Assembly (NCBI GenBank): GCA_017475265.1
Contig: JAFVFY010000072.1
Coordinates: 1-64,000, forward strand
DNA from: Prevotella sp.
GTDB taxonomy: Bacteria; Bacteroidota; Bacteroidia; Bacteroidales; Bacteroidaceae
Length of the DNA stretch: 64,000 nucleotides
Direction of reading: 5' to 3'
Under the pieces are notes generated by a model. It was not told the DNA's origin, searched no databases, and worked only from the letters and a program-made list of their open reading frames with translations. A program made the translations under genes and the position numbers. Of this stretch, positions 42,643 through 50,480 are shown piece by piece (the first letter of the stretch is position 1; each line of letters starts with the position of its first letter).

Positions 42643-42706
42643 GAATACTTATTCATTTTTAACACATCGTTTAACAGCAAACTTTGGCCGTTTCGTTCTT
42701 TTTGCG

Positions 42707-42714
42707 TACATTTG
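42707..42714 (+). promoter_or_regulatory. -7 promoter box TACATTTG
   Basis: Matches TAnnTTTG, with a TTTGG about 20 bases upstream as a possible -33 element. It serves the small membrane protein and the OmpH-like gene. Confidence 0.55.
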
Positions 42715-42745
42715 CACCCGAATTGCAAGCATACGTAATAACAAT

Positions 42746-42943
42746 ATGACAGAAACGCTCTTAGTAAGCATCCTCCTGCTAGCCATCGGAATGGTCTGCC
42801 TGTGCGTGAAACTTATCTTCAAGCCAGGCAGCCATTTCTCGTCTATGCACATCCATGACTCCGAAGCCATGAGGCAGAGGGGTATTCACTGCGTCATAGA
42901 CCAGGACAGAGAAGAGAGGGAGAAAAGAGCGCTCCGGACATAA
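42746..42943 (+). CDS. Small single-pass membrane protein
   Basis: The 65-residue product has one membrane helix (LLVSILLLAIGMVCLCVKLIF) and a short charged tail with His and Arg (MHIHDSEAMRQRGIHCVIDQ). No family name is recognised, but the start and the promoter are clear. The OmpH-like gene follows after a 9-bp repeat array. Confidence 0.7.
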   Translation: MTETLLVSILLLAIGMVCLCVKLIFKPGSHFSSMHIHDSEAMRQRGIHCVIDQDREEREKRALRT

Positions 42944-42950
42944 TCCAATC

Positions 42951-43018
42951 CACAAACCCATTCAGCCCATTCAAGCCCATAAAACCCATTCAGCCCATAA
43001 AACCCACAAAACATCAAA
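42951..43018. repeat. Degenerate tandem array, about seven units of 9-10 bp (AnCCCATnn)
   Basis: The spacer is composed of units such as AACCCATTC, AGCCCATTC, AAGCCCATA and AAACCCATT. It starts 7 bases after one stop codon and ends about 10 bases before the next ATG. Confidence 0.8.
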
Positions 43019-43027
43019 TAACAAAAA

Positions 43028-43645
43028 ATGAAAAAGAACATTTTACGCGCAATGACGCTTGTGGCTATGGCCACACTGATTACCTCGTGCAACAACCAAG
43101 CCCCGAAGATGGACGACCAGCCCGTGGCTGCCGAAGACGGCGACATAACCTCAGGCATGAACATCGCCTTCATCGAGATTGACACGCTCACCTCGCAATA
43201 CGAGTTTGCCAAGCAGACAACGCTGGAACTGGAGAAGAAGGGTACCAACGCCCGCAATACCATACAGAGCAAGACGCAGCAGTTGGAGAAGAACGTCGCT
43301 GCCTTCCAGCAGAAGTTGCAGAGCAATGGTTTCACCAGCCGCGAACAGGCTGAGAACGCACAGGCAGCACTGCAGCGCGAGCAGAACAACATCGTGGCAC
43401 TGCAGCAGCGTCTGGAGGCAGAGCTGGCCAACGAGCAGCAGAAGTTCCTTGAAGCGTTCCAGGATAGCCTCGACCACTTCCTCACCGACTACAACGCCGA
43501 CAAGAAGTACGACCTCATCCTCAACAAGGCCGCCATCCTGCACGCCAGCCGTAAGTATGACATCACCGAGGAGGTGGTCAACGGTATGAACCGCCGCTAC
43601 AAGAAGGATGCTTCCGCAAAGGTCGACACTACAAAAACCAAGTAA
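43028..43645 (+). CDS. OmpH/Skp-like periplasmic chaperone, lipoprotein form
   Basis: The 205-residue product has a lipoprotein signal (LVAMATLITSC, Cys about 21) and a long coiled coil typical of OmpH/Skp: MNIAFIEIDTLTSQYEFAK, then a helical hairpin with QQLEKNVAAFQQKLQSNGF and ANEQQKFLEAFQDSLDHFL, and the closing strand YDLILNKAAILHASRKYDIT. Skp holds unfolded outer-membrane proteins. Here it would be anchored to a membrane by lipid. Confidence 0.85.
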   Translation: MKKNILRAMTLVAMATLITSCNNQAPKMDDQPVAAEDGDITSGMNIAFIEIDTLTSQYEFAKQTTLELEKKGTNARNTIQSKTQQLEKNVAAFQQKLQSNGFTSREQAENAQAALQREQNNIVALQQRLEAELANEQQKFLEAFQDSLDHFLTDYNADKKYDLILNKAAILHASRKYDITEEVVNGMNRRYKKDASAKVDTTKTK

Positions 43646-43660
43646 TGTCCCTCTTCTAAG

Positions 43661-43742
43661 GTTTCTCGCGCAGCCAAATCGTAAATTGTCAATTAGTTTC
43701 TCGCGCAGCCAAATCGTAAATCGTAAATTCGTAAATCGTAAA
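43661..43742. repeat. 26-bp direct repeat at 35-bp spacing plus TCGTAAA heptamers
   Basis: The 26-base sequence starting GTTTCTCGCGCAGCC is present at 43661-43686 and 43696-43721, followed by TCGTAAA units up to the nhaD start. The 35-base spacing equals five heptamers. Confidence 0.88.
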
Positions 43743-43747
43743 TTAAA

Positions 43748-45118
43748 GTGACTCTCATCATTGTCCTGATGCTCCTTTTGAGCTACTTGCTCATCGCCAC
43801 CGGCCACTTGACGGGGGTGAACAAGGCTGCTATTGCCATGTTCCTCGCCGCCATTGGATGGGTGGTGTACATCTGCTGGGGTCAGGACTTTGTGAATATG
43901 CTCCACCCCGGCCAGTATGCCGAGTTCCTGGCCGGGCGGGAGTCCACCACCGAGACGGTGAAGGATTTCATCTACGACAGCGTTTTCCTGAAACACGTGG
44001 GCAAGGCAGCCGCCATCGTCATGTACCTGCTGGCCACCATGTCCATCATCGAGATTCTGAACAACAACGGATGTTTCGACTTCGTCAGTGAGTGGATACG
44101 CACACGCAATCCCAACCGTCTACTGTGGACCATCACGCTGGCCACGTTCATCCTTTCGGCCAACCTCGATAACCTCACCACGACCATCGTCATGCTGGTC
44201 ATCATGCACCAAATCGTGAGAAGTCGACCGCAGCGCATGCTCATCGGTTCGGCCATTGTGCTGGCAGCCGTCTGCGGCGGATGCTTTACGGTCATCGGCG
44301 ACCCCACGGGCCTGTTGCTCTGGGCCAACGATGCCGTCACCGCCACGCAGTTCTCAGCCTATCTGGCCCTGCCTGCATTGGCCGCCTGGGTGGTGCCCAC
44401 GATGCTCATCAGCCATCAGCTGCCCTCGCGCATCGACATTGAGTGGCAGATGGCTCCTTACCGAGGTGATGATACAAGACTGAACCGCTGGCAGCGCATA
44501 CTGATGCTTGTTGTGGCCATAGGCGGTCTGTGGTTTGTTCCGACCTTCCTCAGCATCACCCGTCTGCCCGCCTTCCTTGGAGCACTGTGCGTACTTTCCG
44601 TGTTGTGGGTGGTCAACGAGGCTTTCAACCGTAAGCTTGACAATGCCGACCAGATGTCGCAGCGGCGCATACCGCGCGTCATACAGTATCAGGCCATCCA
44701 GCAGATGCTCTTCGTCATGGGCATCATGCTCGGCATCGGCGTAGTGACGGAGACCGGCGTGCTCACGGAAGTCGCCGACTGGATTGACAAGACCATCGAC
44801 TCCCTGTGGGTGGTGGGCATCGTCAGCGGACTGTTCAGCAGCGTCGTCGACTCGTTTATGATGGCAGTCAGTGACATCTCGCTCTACGATGTGTGGAACG
44901 CCGGAGACTACGCCCGCAACGGAACTTACTGGAAGGTCATCGCCTATTGCACCGCTGTCGGCGGATGCCTGCTCTCCATCGGAAATATCAGCGGCGTTGC
45001 GCTGATGAAGATGGAGCATATTCACCTTGGCTGGTACTTGAAGAACATCACGCCCAAGGTGCTAGCAGGCTATATCATCGGTCTCGCTATTCTCTTCGCT
45101 GAAACCTTGCTTTTCTGA
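43748..45118 (+). CDS. nhaD: NhaD-type Na+/H+ antiporter
   Basis: The 456-residue product is an inner-membrane protein with about 11-12 helices of the ion-transporter superfamily. Marks are the start LLLSYLLIATGHLTGVNKAAIAMFLAAIGWV, the motif TFILSANLDNLTTTIVML, and GGCFTVIGDPTGLLLWAND. NhaD exports sodium in exchange for protons. It starts at GTG directly after the heptamer repeats. An 18-bp perfect palindrome (CTTCTTCAATTGAAGAAG, 45139-45156) lies past the stop, in the end of the convergent porin gene. Confidence 0.92.
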   Translation: MTLIIVLMLLLSYLLIATGHLTGVNKAAIAMFLAAIGWVVYICWGQDFVNMLHPGQYAEFLAGRESTTETVKDFIYDSVFLKHVGKAAAIVMYLLATMSIIEILNNNGCFDFVSEWIRTRNPNRLLWTITLATFILSANLDNLTTTIVMLVIMHQIVRSRPQRMLIGSAIVLAAVCGGCFTVIGDPTGLLLWANDAVTATQFSAYLALPALAAWVVPTMLISHQLPSRIDIEWQMAPYRGDDTRLNRWQRILMLVVAIGGLWFVPTFLSITRLPAFLGALCVLSVLWVVNEAFNRKLDNADQMSQRRIPRVIQYQAIQQMLFVMGIMLGIGVVTETGVLTEVADWIDKTIDSLWVVGIVSGLFSSVVDSFMMAVSDISLYDVWNAGDYARNGTYWKVIAYCTAVGGCLLSIGNISGVALMKMEHIHLGWYLKNITPKVLAGYIIGLAILFAETLLF

Positions 45119-45142
45119 GTTTCGGAAGTTCCCAAGGCTTCT

Positions 45143-47551
45143 TCAATTGAAGAAGTTCCAGGAAATACCGAAATGCAGCACCTGATTATTCATGGGGTAA
45201 TGGGGCGTGAGGAACGACCGCTTATTGAACGACTCACCAAAGGCATTGGCCATCATCACGAAGAAGCGGGCATGCTTCAAGTGCAGATTGGCATAGAAGT
45301 CAATGAAGGGGAAATTGCCAAGCTCCACGCGTGACTCCTCATTCTGCTGGATGGCGAAGGTGTTCAGCGGCGTGCAGAAGTCGGGAGCATAGTACTTGCT
45401 GAACCACGTGGCACATCCTCCAAGTTCTATGAGTAGCACCTTCGCGTAGGTGAACTTCAGGTAGAGGTTGGAAAAGACATTCAGCTTTGGCAGCGGCAGC
45501 ACGTCCTGGTTGCTTGATGACTGATAGGTAACGATGTTTTCCCAGTTGAGCGGTCCCAAGCGGAAACGCTGCTCCAGCTGTGCAGTGAACACGTTGAGGT
45601 TACTGCTATACTGCTTGATACCAGCTGTGTAGCCCGACCTTTTCTCATCGGCACATGCGTAGCTCATACCCAGATAGGTGTAATTCTGTAGCTCCTCCAA
45701 GGCCACCCGCAGCGTCGTCATGGTTTTGTCGTAGGTGAAGGCCCCCTCTATGCGGGTGCGCGTCTCCTTACTCAAATCGTCGTTGTCCCACCAGAGGTAT
45801 TTAGAATGGAAATGCCGCTCTATGAACGAGGGATTCAGGCGGTAGAAGTGCGCTTTAGCGTCAAGGTGGACGGTATCGCCGAAGAGAGGGAAGTTAAGAT
45901 CGGCCATACCTATGAGCTTCAACTGACCGGCATCCCTGCCCACGACCCATGTCTCAACCTGTGCGTTATAGTGGAATAGAGTGCCCTGTGTGCGCTGAAG
46001 TTGTCCGCCGATGCTCACGTTATGCTCGTTCCATCGTCCCAGATAGGCGATGCCCGTAGAATCGGTCTCAGGCATGTCGTAGCGGCGTAGCTCATGGGTG
46101 ATGAAAGCCTTTAACCCCGCTGGGACATACTTATTGAAACCCTCAAGGAGCGCAATGGCGAAGGTGTTACGCAGGTTGAAGAGGCGAGTCTGGTCGTAAA
46201 TAGAATCTCTGGCATAGCCATCAATATTTTTGTCAAAATACTGGTCAGCATAATAGTTGGCCGGAGAATCGTAAGCCTGATAGATATGCTTCTTGTTCAT
46301 CAGCTCCAGGGTGTGGATGAAACTGGTGACAGGCACGAACTCCTTCTTGAATGTCGCGTCGATAGAGTCCTGTCGTGCTTTCTCGGCGAGCAGTGAGTCG
46401 GCCACTGCCTTCGATTCTACGCTGATACGTGTGGTATCGACGGGCACACTGTCGGACTTTGCCACCGTCGGCACATCGCCCACGACAACGGCATCGTCAG
46501 GACGACCAGCAAAGACTGTTTCAGAAGCCTTCTCGGACTTTTCCTTACGCTTCGACTTACGCGATGACTTGCCCTCACCATCATTTAGCCCCTCGTTAGC
46601 TTTCTTTGAGGCCTCGGCAAACTGACGGGCGGCAATCTCCTCGTCGGTCATCTTCACCTTGCGGTAGAAACCCACGGAATAGCGATGGGTGAGAAAGAAA
46701 TTCTGCTGGTCATTGCGGTTCCAGTTGTAGTCCAGGAACACGGGTATCTCGTTGTAGGCATAGTTCTGACTCGACTTCTCAGGGTGGAGGATGTATTCGT
46801 CATCGGTGATGCCGCCGCTCTCCGCATTCTTCTGGTGGTAGTTGTTGTAGAGAGCGTGCAGCTGATACTGGTCTCCGAGGTAAGAGGCATAGACGGTGGC
46901 ATTGAAGTGGCTCATGCTCTGGTTCTGGAAATATCCTCGCGCATAGAGATACTTCAGGTCGAAACCAAAGCCGAGACGCTTATTGACATTGGCAGCAAAA
47001 CGGGCATCGAAAAGGTCTTCGCCGTCGGTCTTGTCACCGCAAGTACCATAGCTCAGGTTGGTGATAGGTGAGAGGGTGTTGGTGAAATGCCACTGGTCAG
47101 GTGTCTGCAAAGCCTGGTCGAAGGCATCGGTGAAGATAAACTCTTGCTCCACAGGACGGTCAATGAAGATACGATTCTGACGTGCCGTGAAGTTCGACCC
47201 CGTGGTATTGAACTGCATGAAGCGTCCCGTGGCGAAAGTCGACTGCGGATAGAGGTGGGGCAGCGTGTCCACCTCGGCGGGCTTTATGTCGCCGAACTTT
47301 CGGTCTACCGTCCAGACATAGACGCCCTTGGGTATCTCCTTATTGTTACTGCTCGTGGTGTCGCGGTTATGGGGATTGAAGTTCCCATTCTGCTCGTCGC
47401 GCTGGGTGATGTTCCCAAACTCATCCATCTGGTTATAAGTCTGGGCCATACAGGGAGAAAGGAAGAAAGAAAAAGGAAAAATGAGAAATATGATTACCTT
47501 GCGAAGCAGGGAGTTAACAGAAGGGAGGGCACAGGTAATCATATTTATCAT
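45143..47551 (-). CDS. Putative porin (Putative_porin family)
   Basis: The 802-residue product has a signal peptide (VIIFLIFPFSFFLSPCMAQ) and a long series of amphipathic beta strands, ending in FGISWNFFN with the C-terminal aromatic expected for an outer-membrane beta-barrel. A charged, low-complexity insert of about 100 residues (about 310-410; SSRKSKRKEKSEKASE) would be an extended loop. The start of the mature protein (YNQMDEFGNITQRDEQNGNF) matches proteins annotated as Putative_porin in Bacteroidales. It is the last gene of a three-gene operon running leftwards. Confidence 0.85.
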   Translation of the reverse strand: MINMITCALPSVNSLLRKVIIFLIFPFSFFLSPCMAQTYNQMDEFGNITQRDEQNGNFNPHNRDTTSSNNKEIPKGVYVWTVDRKFGDIKPAEVDTLPHLYPQSTFATGRFMQFNTTGSNFTARQNRIFIDRPVEQEFIFTDAFDQALQTPDQWHFTNTLSPITNLSYGTCGDKTDGEDLFDARFAANVNKRLGFGFDLKYLYARGYFQNQSMSHFNATVYASYLGDQYQLHALYNNYHQKNAESGGITDDEYILHPEKSSQNYAYNEIPVFLDYNWNRNDQQNFFLTHRYSVGFYRKVKMTDEEIAARQFAEASKKANEGLNDGEGKSSRKSKRKEKSEKASETVFAGRPDDAVVVGDVPTVAKSDSVPVDTTRISVESKAVADSLLAEKARQDSIDATFKKEFVPVTSFIHTLELMNKKHIYQAYDSPANYYADQYFDKNIDGYARDSIYDQTRLFNLRNTFAIALLEGFNKYVPAGLKAFITHELRRYDMPETDSTGIAYLGRWNEHNVSIGGQLQRTQGTLFHYNAQVETWVVGRDAGQLKLIGMADLNFPLFGDTVHLDAKAHFYRLNPSFIERHFHSKYLWWDNDDLSKETRTRIEGAFTYDKTMTTLRVALEELQNYTYLGMSYACADEKRSGYTAGIKQYSSNLNVFTAQLEQRFRLGPLNWENIVTYQSSSNQDVLPLPKLNVFSNLYLKFTYAKVLLIELGGCATWFSKYYAPDFCTPLNTFAIQQNEESRVELGNFPFIDFYANLHLKHARFFVMMANAFGESFNKRSFLTPHYPMNNQVLHFGISWNFFN

Positions 47552-47572
47552 TTCTCACTACTCCTTTCTCAC

Positions 47573-47857
47573 TTAAATCTTAAGTATCCTCAACGCCAGC
47601 TCCACAAACTTAAAAACGCATGAGCCAAGTATAATCCAATAGGCCAGCTCCTTCTCCTCGGTGTAGAAATAGACGACGAGGCCGATGATGGCTCCCACAA
47701 GGAAGATGATGTTAAGCCAGAAGCGGAGCACACGCGTCTTCGCGGAGTCGCGAAACGGCTCCAGATTGTGGCGCTTCGGATGGGGAATATTGTCAGGTTC
47801 TACGTCTGGCACCGGAGGCCCGTAGAGCTCCACCACGTCATCTATTCTCTCGCTCAT
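47573..47857 (-). CDS. Small membrane protein, 94 residues
   Basis: After a polar N-terminal 40 residues (VVELYGPPVPDVEPDN), two membrane helices are visible (VLRFWLNIIFLVGAIIGLVVYF and LAYWIILGSCVFKFVELALRIL). No family is recognised. The start overlaps the DUF4468 stop by 4 bases and the stop lies 21 bases from the porin start, so all three are one operon. Confidence 0.75.
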   Translation of the reverse strand: MSERIDDVVELYGPPVPDVEPDNIPHPKRHNLEPFRDSAKTRVLRFWLNIIFLVGAIIGLVVYFYTEEKELAYWIILGSCVFKFVELALRILKI

Positions 47858-48465
47858 TTCTCCAGAAGCTTAGTGAAACGGTTGAAGAGATAGTCCTTGC
47901 GGTCGATAGTCTTGCGACGGAACTTTCCGCTGACACGCGCCAGCTTTGTCTGTTTCTTGTTCAGTCCCCACTTGTCGGTAATCCACTCCTCGGCCTTGTA
48001 GGTCAGGGCCAAGCGCTCCTCGTCGTAGAGGTAGTGTATGCGGGTGAGCTGGATAGTAGCCTCGCCATCGCGGCAGTCGGCGATGAGGGTATAGAAGAAA
48101 CGGGTACGGTCCAGGTTAAGCGGCTTGTTCTTGAACACGAGCCATTCCTGGTAGTTACCCACTACCTGCATCTTCACGGAGTCGGCAAGGGCGATGCGGC
48201 TCTGCTCAAACTGGTTGCTCTCCTTGGTGATGCGTTCGAAATCGGCCTTCAGCAGGTCGAAAATCTGCTTGGCACTCTTACCGGGAGCCTTGATAGTGGT
48301 TGTGAATACCACACGACCGTCTACTTCGGGAACGGCTCCAGCCAAGTATTTAGCATCGGGGTTACTGGCAGTGGCAGTCTTCTCCGGCTGTTCCCACGTG
48401 TTGTCTTGCGCAGCAACTGCCAGGGGCAGAAGCATCAGCATAGCTATAATAAACAGTTGTCTCAT
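47854..48465 (-). CDS. DUF4468 domain secreted protein
   Basis: The 203-residue product has a signal peptide (LFIIAMLMLLPLAVAAQ) followed by the DUF4468 domain: VPEVDGRVVFTTTIKAPGKSAKQIFDLL at about 45-72 and then alternating strands to RTRFFYTLIADCRDGEATIQLTRIHYLY. The domain is widespread in Bacteroidota secreted proteins and its function is unknown. It is the first gene of the porin operon, with a TACCTTTG box upstream. Confidence 0.85.
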   Translation of the reverse strand: MRQLFIIAMLMLLPLAVAAQDNTWEQPEKTATASNPDAKYLAGAVPEVDGRVVFTTTIKAPGKSAKQIFDLLKADFERITKESNQFEQSRIALADSVKMQVVGNYQEWLVFKNKPLNLDRTRFFYTLIADCRDGEATIQLTRIHYLYDEERLALTYKAEEWITDKWGLNKKQTKLARVSGKFRRKTIDRKDYLFNRFTKLLEK

Positions 48466-48525
48466 AATAATAATATGTCTTTATGTAGTTCTGTCAAAAA
48501 ATGTTCTTATGTCATACGACGGGGG

Positions 48526-48533
48526 CAAAGGTA
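48526..48533 (-). promoter_or_regulatory. -7 promoter box TACCTTTG for the DUF4468-porin operon
   Basis: Plus strand CAAAGGTA. It lies 60 bases before the DUF4468 ATG. Confidence 0.65.
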
Positions 48534-48578
48534 CGAAGATTATTTCTTCTGTGCAATTATCTTCACACTTTTTACACA

Positions 48579-50378
48579 TCACCTCTTTTTCTTAAGCTTT
48601 TTCATCCTGCGCTTGGCATCAGCAGCATCGGGATATAGCTCGAGTGCTTTCTCGTAGTTGCGGATGGCGGCATCGTTCATGCCTTCGTGCTCACACTCCC
48701 GGCCCATGAGGGTATACTCTGCGGCCAGTCGCTTCAGTGTTTCCTGACTTTTGGCGATGTCGGCTTTCAGAGAGATAATCTCCTCACGCTGGCGGTTGAT
48801 GATACCCAGCTTACGGCGAATATAGCGGCGGGCAACGGGTTTCTCGATGTCATAGCGACTGTGGATGGCCTTGAAGAAATTGTCTAGAAACGCCTGGAAA
48901 TCGCCTTGGTCGAAAGCTACGATGGCATCGTGATACTCACGGTCGGCCTTACCCTCCTGCATGACCTGAGCAATGAGTTGCTGGTCGTTATAGCGGCTGG
49001 CGAACTGTACCACCTCGGCACGGACGAAGATGTCCTGCTGACGGATAGGCGCCACGAGGGTGATACCCTGCAGCGACGTGCAGCGAGACAGGGCTACGTA
49101 AGTCTGACCGCCAGCGAACGCCCCACCAGTGAAGTCGATATTCACCTGCTGGAACGTCAGGCCCTGACTCTTGTGCACGGTGATAGCCCAGGCCAGGCGC
49201 AGCGGAAACTGCGTGTAAGTACCTAACAGTTCCTCCTCTATCTTCTGTTCCTTCTCGTTAAAAACATAGCGAACATTCTCCCACACCTCGCGCTCCACGT
49301 CGAAGCTGCGTCCGTCCTCGGTCTGCACACCAAGGATGCCAGCCTCCTCGTCAATATCGGTGATGGTGCCCAGCGTTCCGTTCACCCACCGCTTGTCCTT
49401 GTCGTTCTTCACGAAGATGACCTGTGCACCGGGTTTCATGCTCAGCTCCATAGGTGTAGGCATGGCCGTTTCGGGAAAGTCGCCCTTTACGATGCCATTG
49501 AAGATACTGGGACTGCCCGGCAGCTCGGCCAGCCGCTGCTCGTTGATATAGTCTACGGTGTCGCGGCGGGTGGCGAGGGTGATGCGAAACCCACCCCCAA
49601 CCCCTCCCGAGGGGAGGGGGGATAGGTAACATTTTCCATCGGAATCTTCAGCGGAAGAAGAATTTAAACTCCCCTCCCCTCGGGAGGGGTTGGGGGTGGG
49701 TACCCTCGCATTTAGCATTGCCAGGTCGGTGCCCGTTGCCCTGTTCTGCCTGATACGGTCAAGCATGGCGATAAACTGGTCGTCCTTCTGGCGATAGACC
49801 TTACGCAGTTCTATGGAGACGAGCCGCATCTCCTGCCATACCTTCGCATTGAAGAAATAGGCACTCTGATAGAAAGGCCGCAACAGCTGGCGGTCTTCCT
49901 CTTTCAGCACCGGCTCCAGCTGGTAGATATCACCCACGAGGAGCAGCTGCTTGCCGCCGAAAGGCTCGCTGCTGCGTGTATAGATGCGTAGCACTTTATC
50001 GATGAAGTCGATAATATCGGCACGCACCATCGAAATCTCGTCGATGATGATCAGCTCCACCTCTCGCAGCAGCTTACGCTGGGCACTGGTATATTTCTGC
50101 GTCTCCTTGATGTGACGACGGTCGTAGCGAGTATCATTGGGCAGCAAGGGGTGGAAAGGGAGCTTGAAGAAACTGTGGAGCGTCGCTCCACCGGCATTGA
50201 TGGCAGCAATACCCGTCGGAGCAAGGATGACGTGTTTCTTCTTCGTATGCTCAGAAACATAGCGCAGGAAAGTACTCTTCCCCGTCCCTGCCTTCCCGGT
50301 GAGGAAGAGCGAGCGACGGGTGAAGTTCACTATCTGGAGGGCATCCTGCCACTCCTTGTTCTGCAAGTCAAGTTCCAT
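48579..50378 (-). CDS. PIF1-like DNA helicase with an in-frame palindromic insertion
   Basis: The 599-residue product is a superfamily 1 helicase: Walker A SLFLTGKAGTGKSTFLRY, LAPTGIAAINAGGATLHSFF, Walker B ELIIIDEISMVRADI, LLLVGDIYQLEPV, and the C-terminal motifs AITVHKSQGLTFQQV and GGQTYVALSRCTSL. After the helicase comes a helical tail with a TPR-like NYEKALELYPDAADAKRR. About 37 residues between NARV and RITLATR (PTPNPSRGEGS to LPSGGVGGGF) are encoded by the inverted-repeat element at 49589-49701, which stays open in this frame. I start at the ATG 20 bases after the PBP1A stop. Confidence 0.92.
   Translation of the reverse strand: MELDLQNKEWQDALQIVNFTRRSLFLTGKAGTGKSTFLRYVSEHTKKKHVILAPTGIAAINAGGATLHSFFKLPFHPLLPNDTRYDRRHIKETQKYTSAQRKLLREVELIIIDEISMVRADIIDFIDKVLRIYTRSSEPFGGKQLLLVGDIYQLEPVLKEEDRQLLRPFYQSAYFFNAKVWQEMRLVSIELRKVYRQKDDQFIAMLDRIRQNRATGTDLAMLNARVPTPNPSRGEGSLNSSSAEDSDGKCYLSPLPSGGVGGGFRITLATRRDTVDYINEQRLAELPGSPSIFNGIVKGDFPETAMPTPMELSMKPGAQVIFVKNDKDKRWVNGTLGTITDIDEEAGILGVQTEDGRSFDVEREVWENVRYVFNEKEQKIEEELLGTYTQFPLRLAWAITVHKSQGLTFQQVNIDFTGGAFAGGQTYVALSRCTSLQGITLVAPIRQQDIFVRAEVVQFASRYNDQQLIAQVMQEGKADREYHDAIVAFDQGDFQAFLDNFFKAIHSRYDIEKPVARRYIRRKLGIINRQREEIISLKADIAKSQETLKRLAAEYTLMGRECEHEGMNDAAIRNYEKALELYPDAADAKRRMKKLKKKR
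49589..49701. repeat. 113-bp inverted-repeat element inserted in frame in the helicase gene
   Basis: The 31-base arms 49589-49619 and 49671-49701 are perfect reverse complements. Each holds a nested palindrome (CCCCTCCC-GAG-GGGAGGGG) and a TTGGGGGT motif, as in the cysK-leader element (3728-3852). The 51-base centre is AT-richer. There is no stop codon in the helicase frame, and helicase motifs continue on both sides. Confidence 0.95.
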
Positions 50379-50385
50379 TTTACGG

Positions 50386-50480
50386 GTTCTCCGGAATTTA
50401 CGGAGTTTCCGGACTCTCAGGACTATCCTGACTTTCCGGAACCTCCCGACCATCCGGGCTATCTGGACTATCCATACTTT
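50386..50480. repeat. Degenerate 9-bp tandem array coding the DSP-rich tail of PBP1A
   Basis: Units such as TTTCCGGAC, TCTCAGGAC, TATCCTGAC and TATCTGGAC follow each other without a break from the spacer before the helicase gene into the PBP1A frame. On the minus strand they encode the three-residue pattern DSP-DSP-DGR-EVP-ESQ-DSP-ESP. Confidence 0.8.

Noticed and set aside
45139-45156. 18-bp perfect palindrome as a terminator between nhaD and the porin gene
   Set aside because: It lies within the last codons of the porin gene, has no loop and no T tract; it is kept only as a note under nhaD.
49589-49701. Inverted repeat read as a transcription terminator
   Set aside because: It is inside an open helicase frame with conserved motifs on both sides and has no T tract; an inserted element explains it better.
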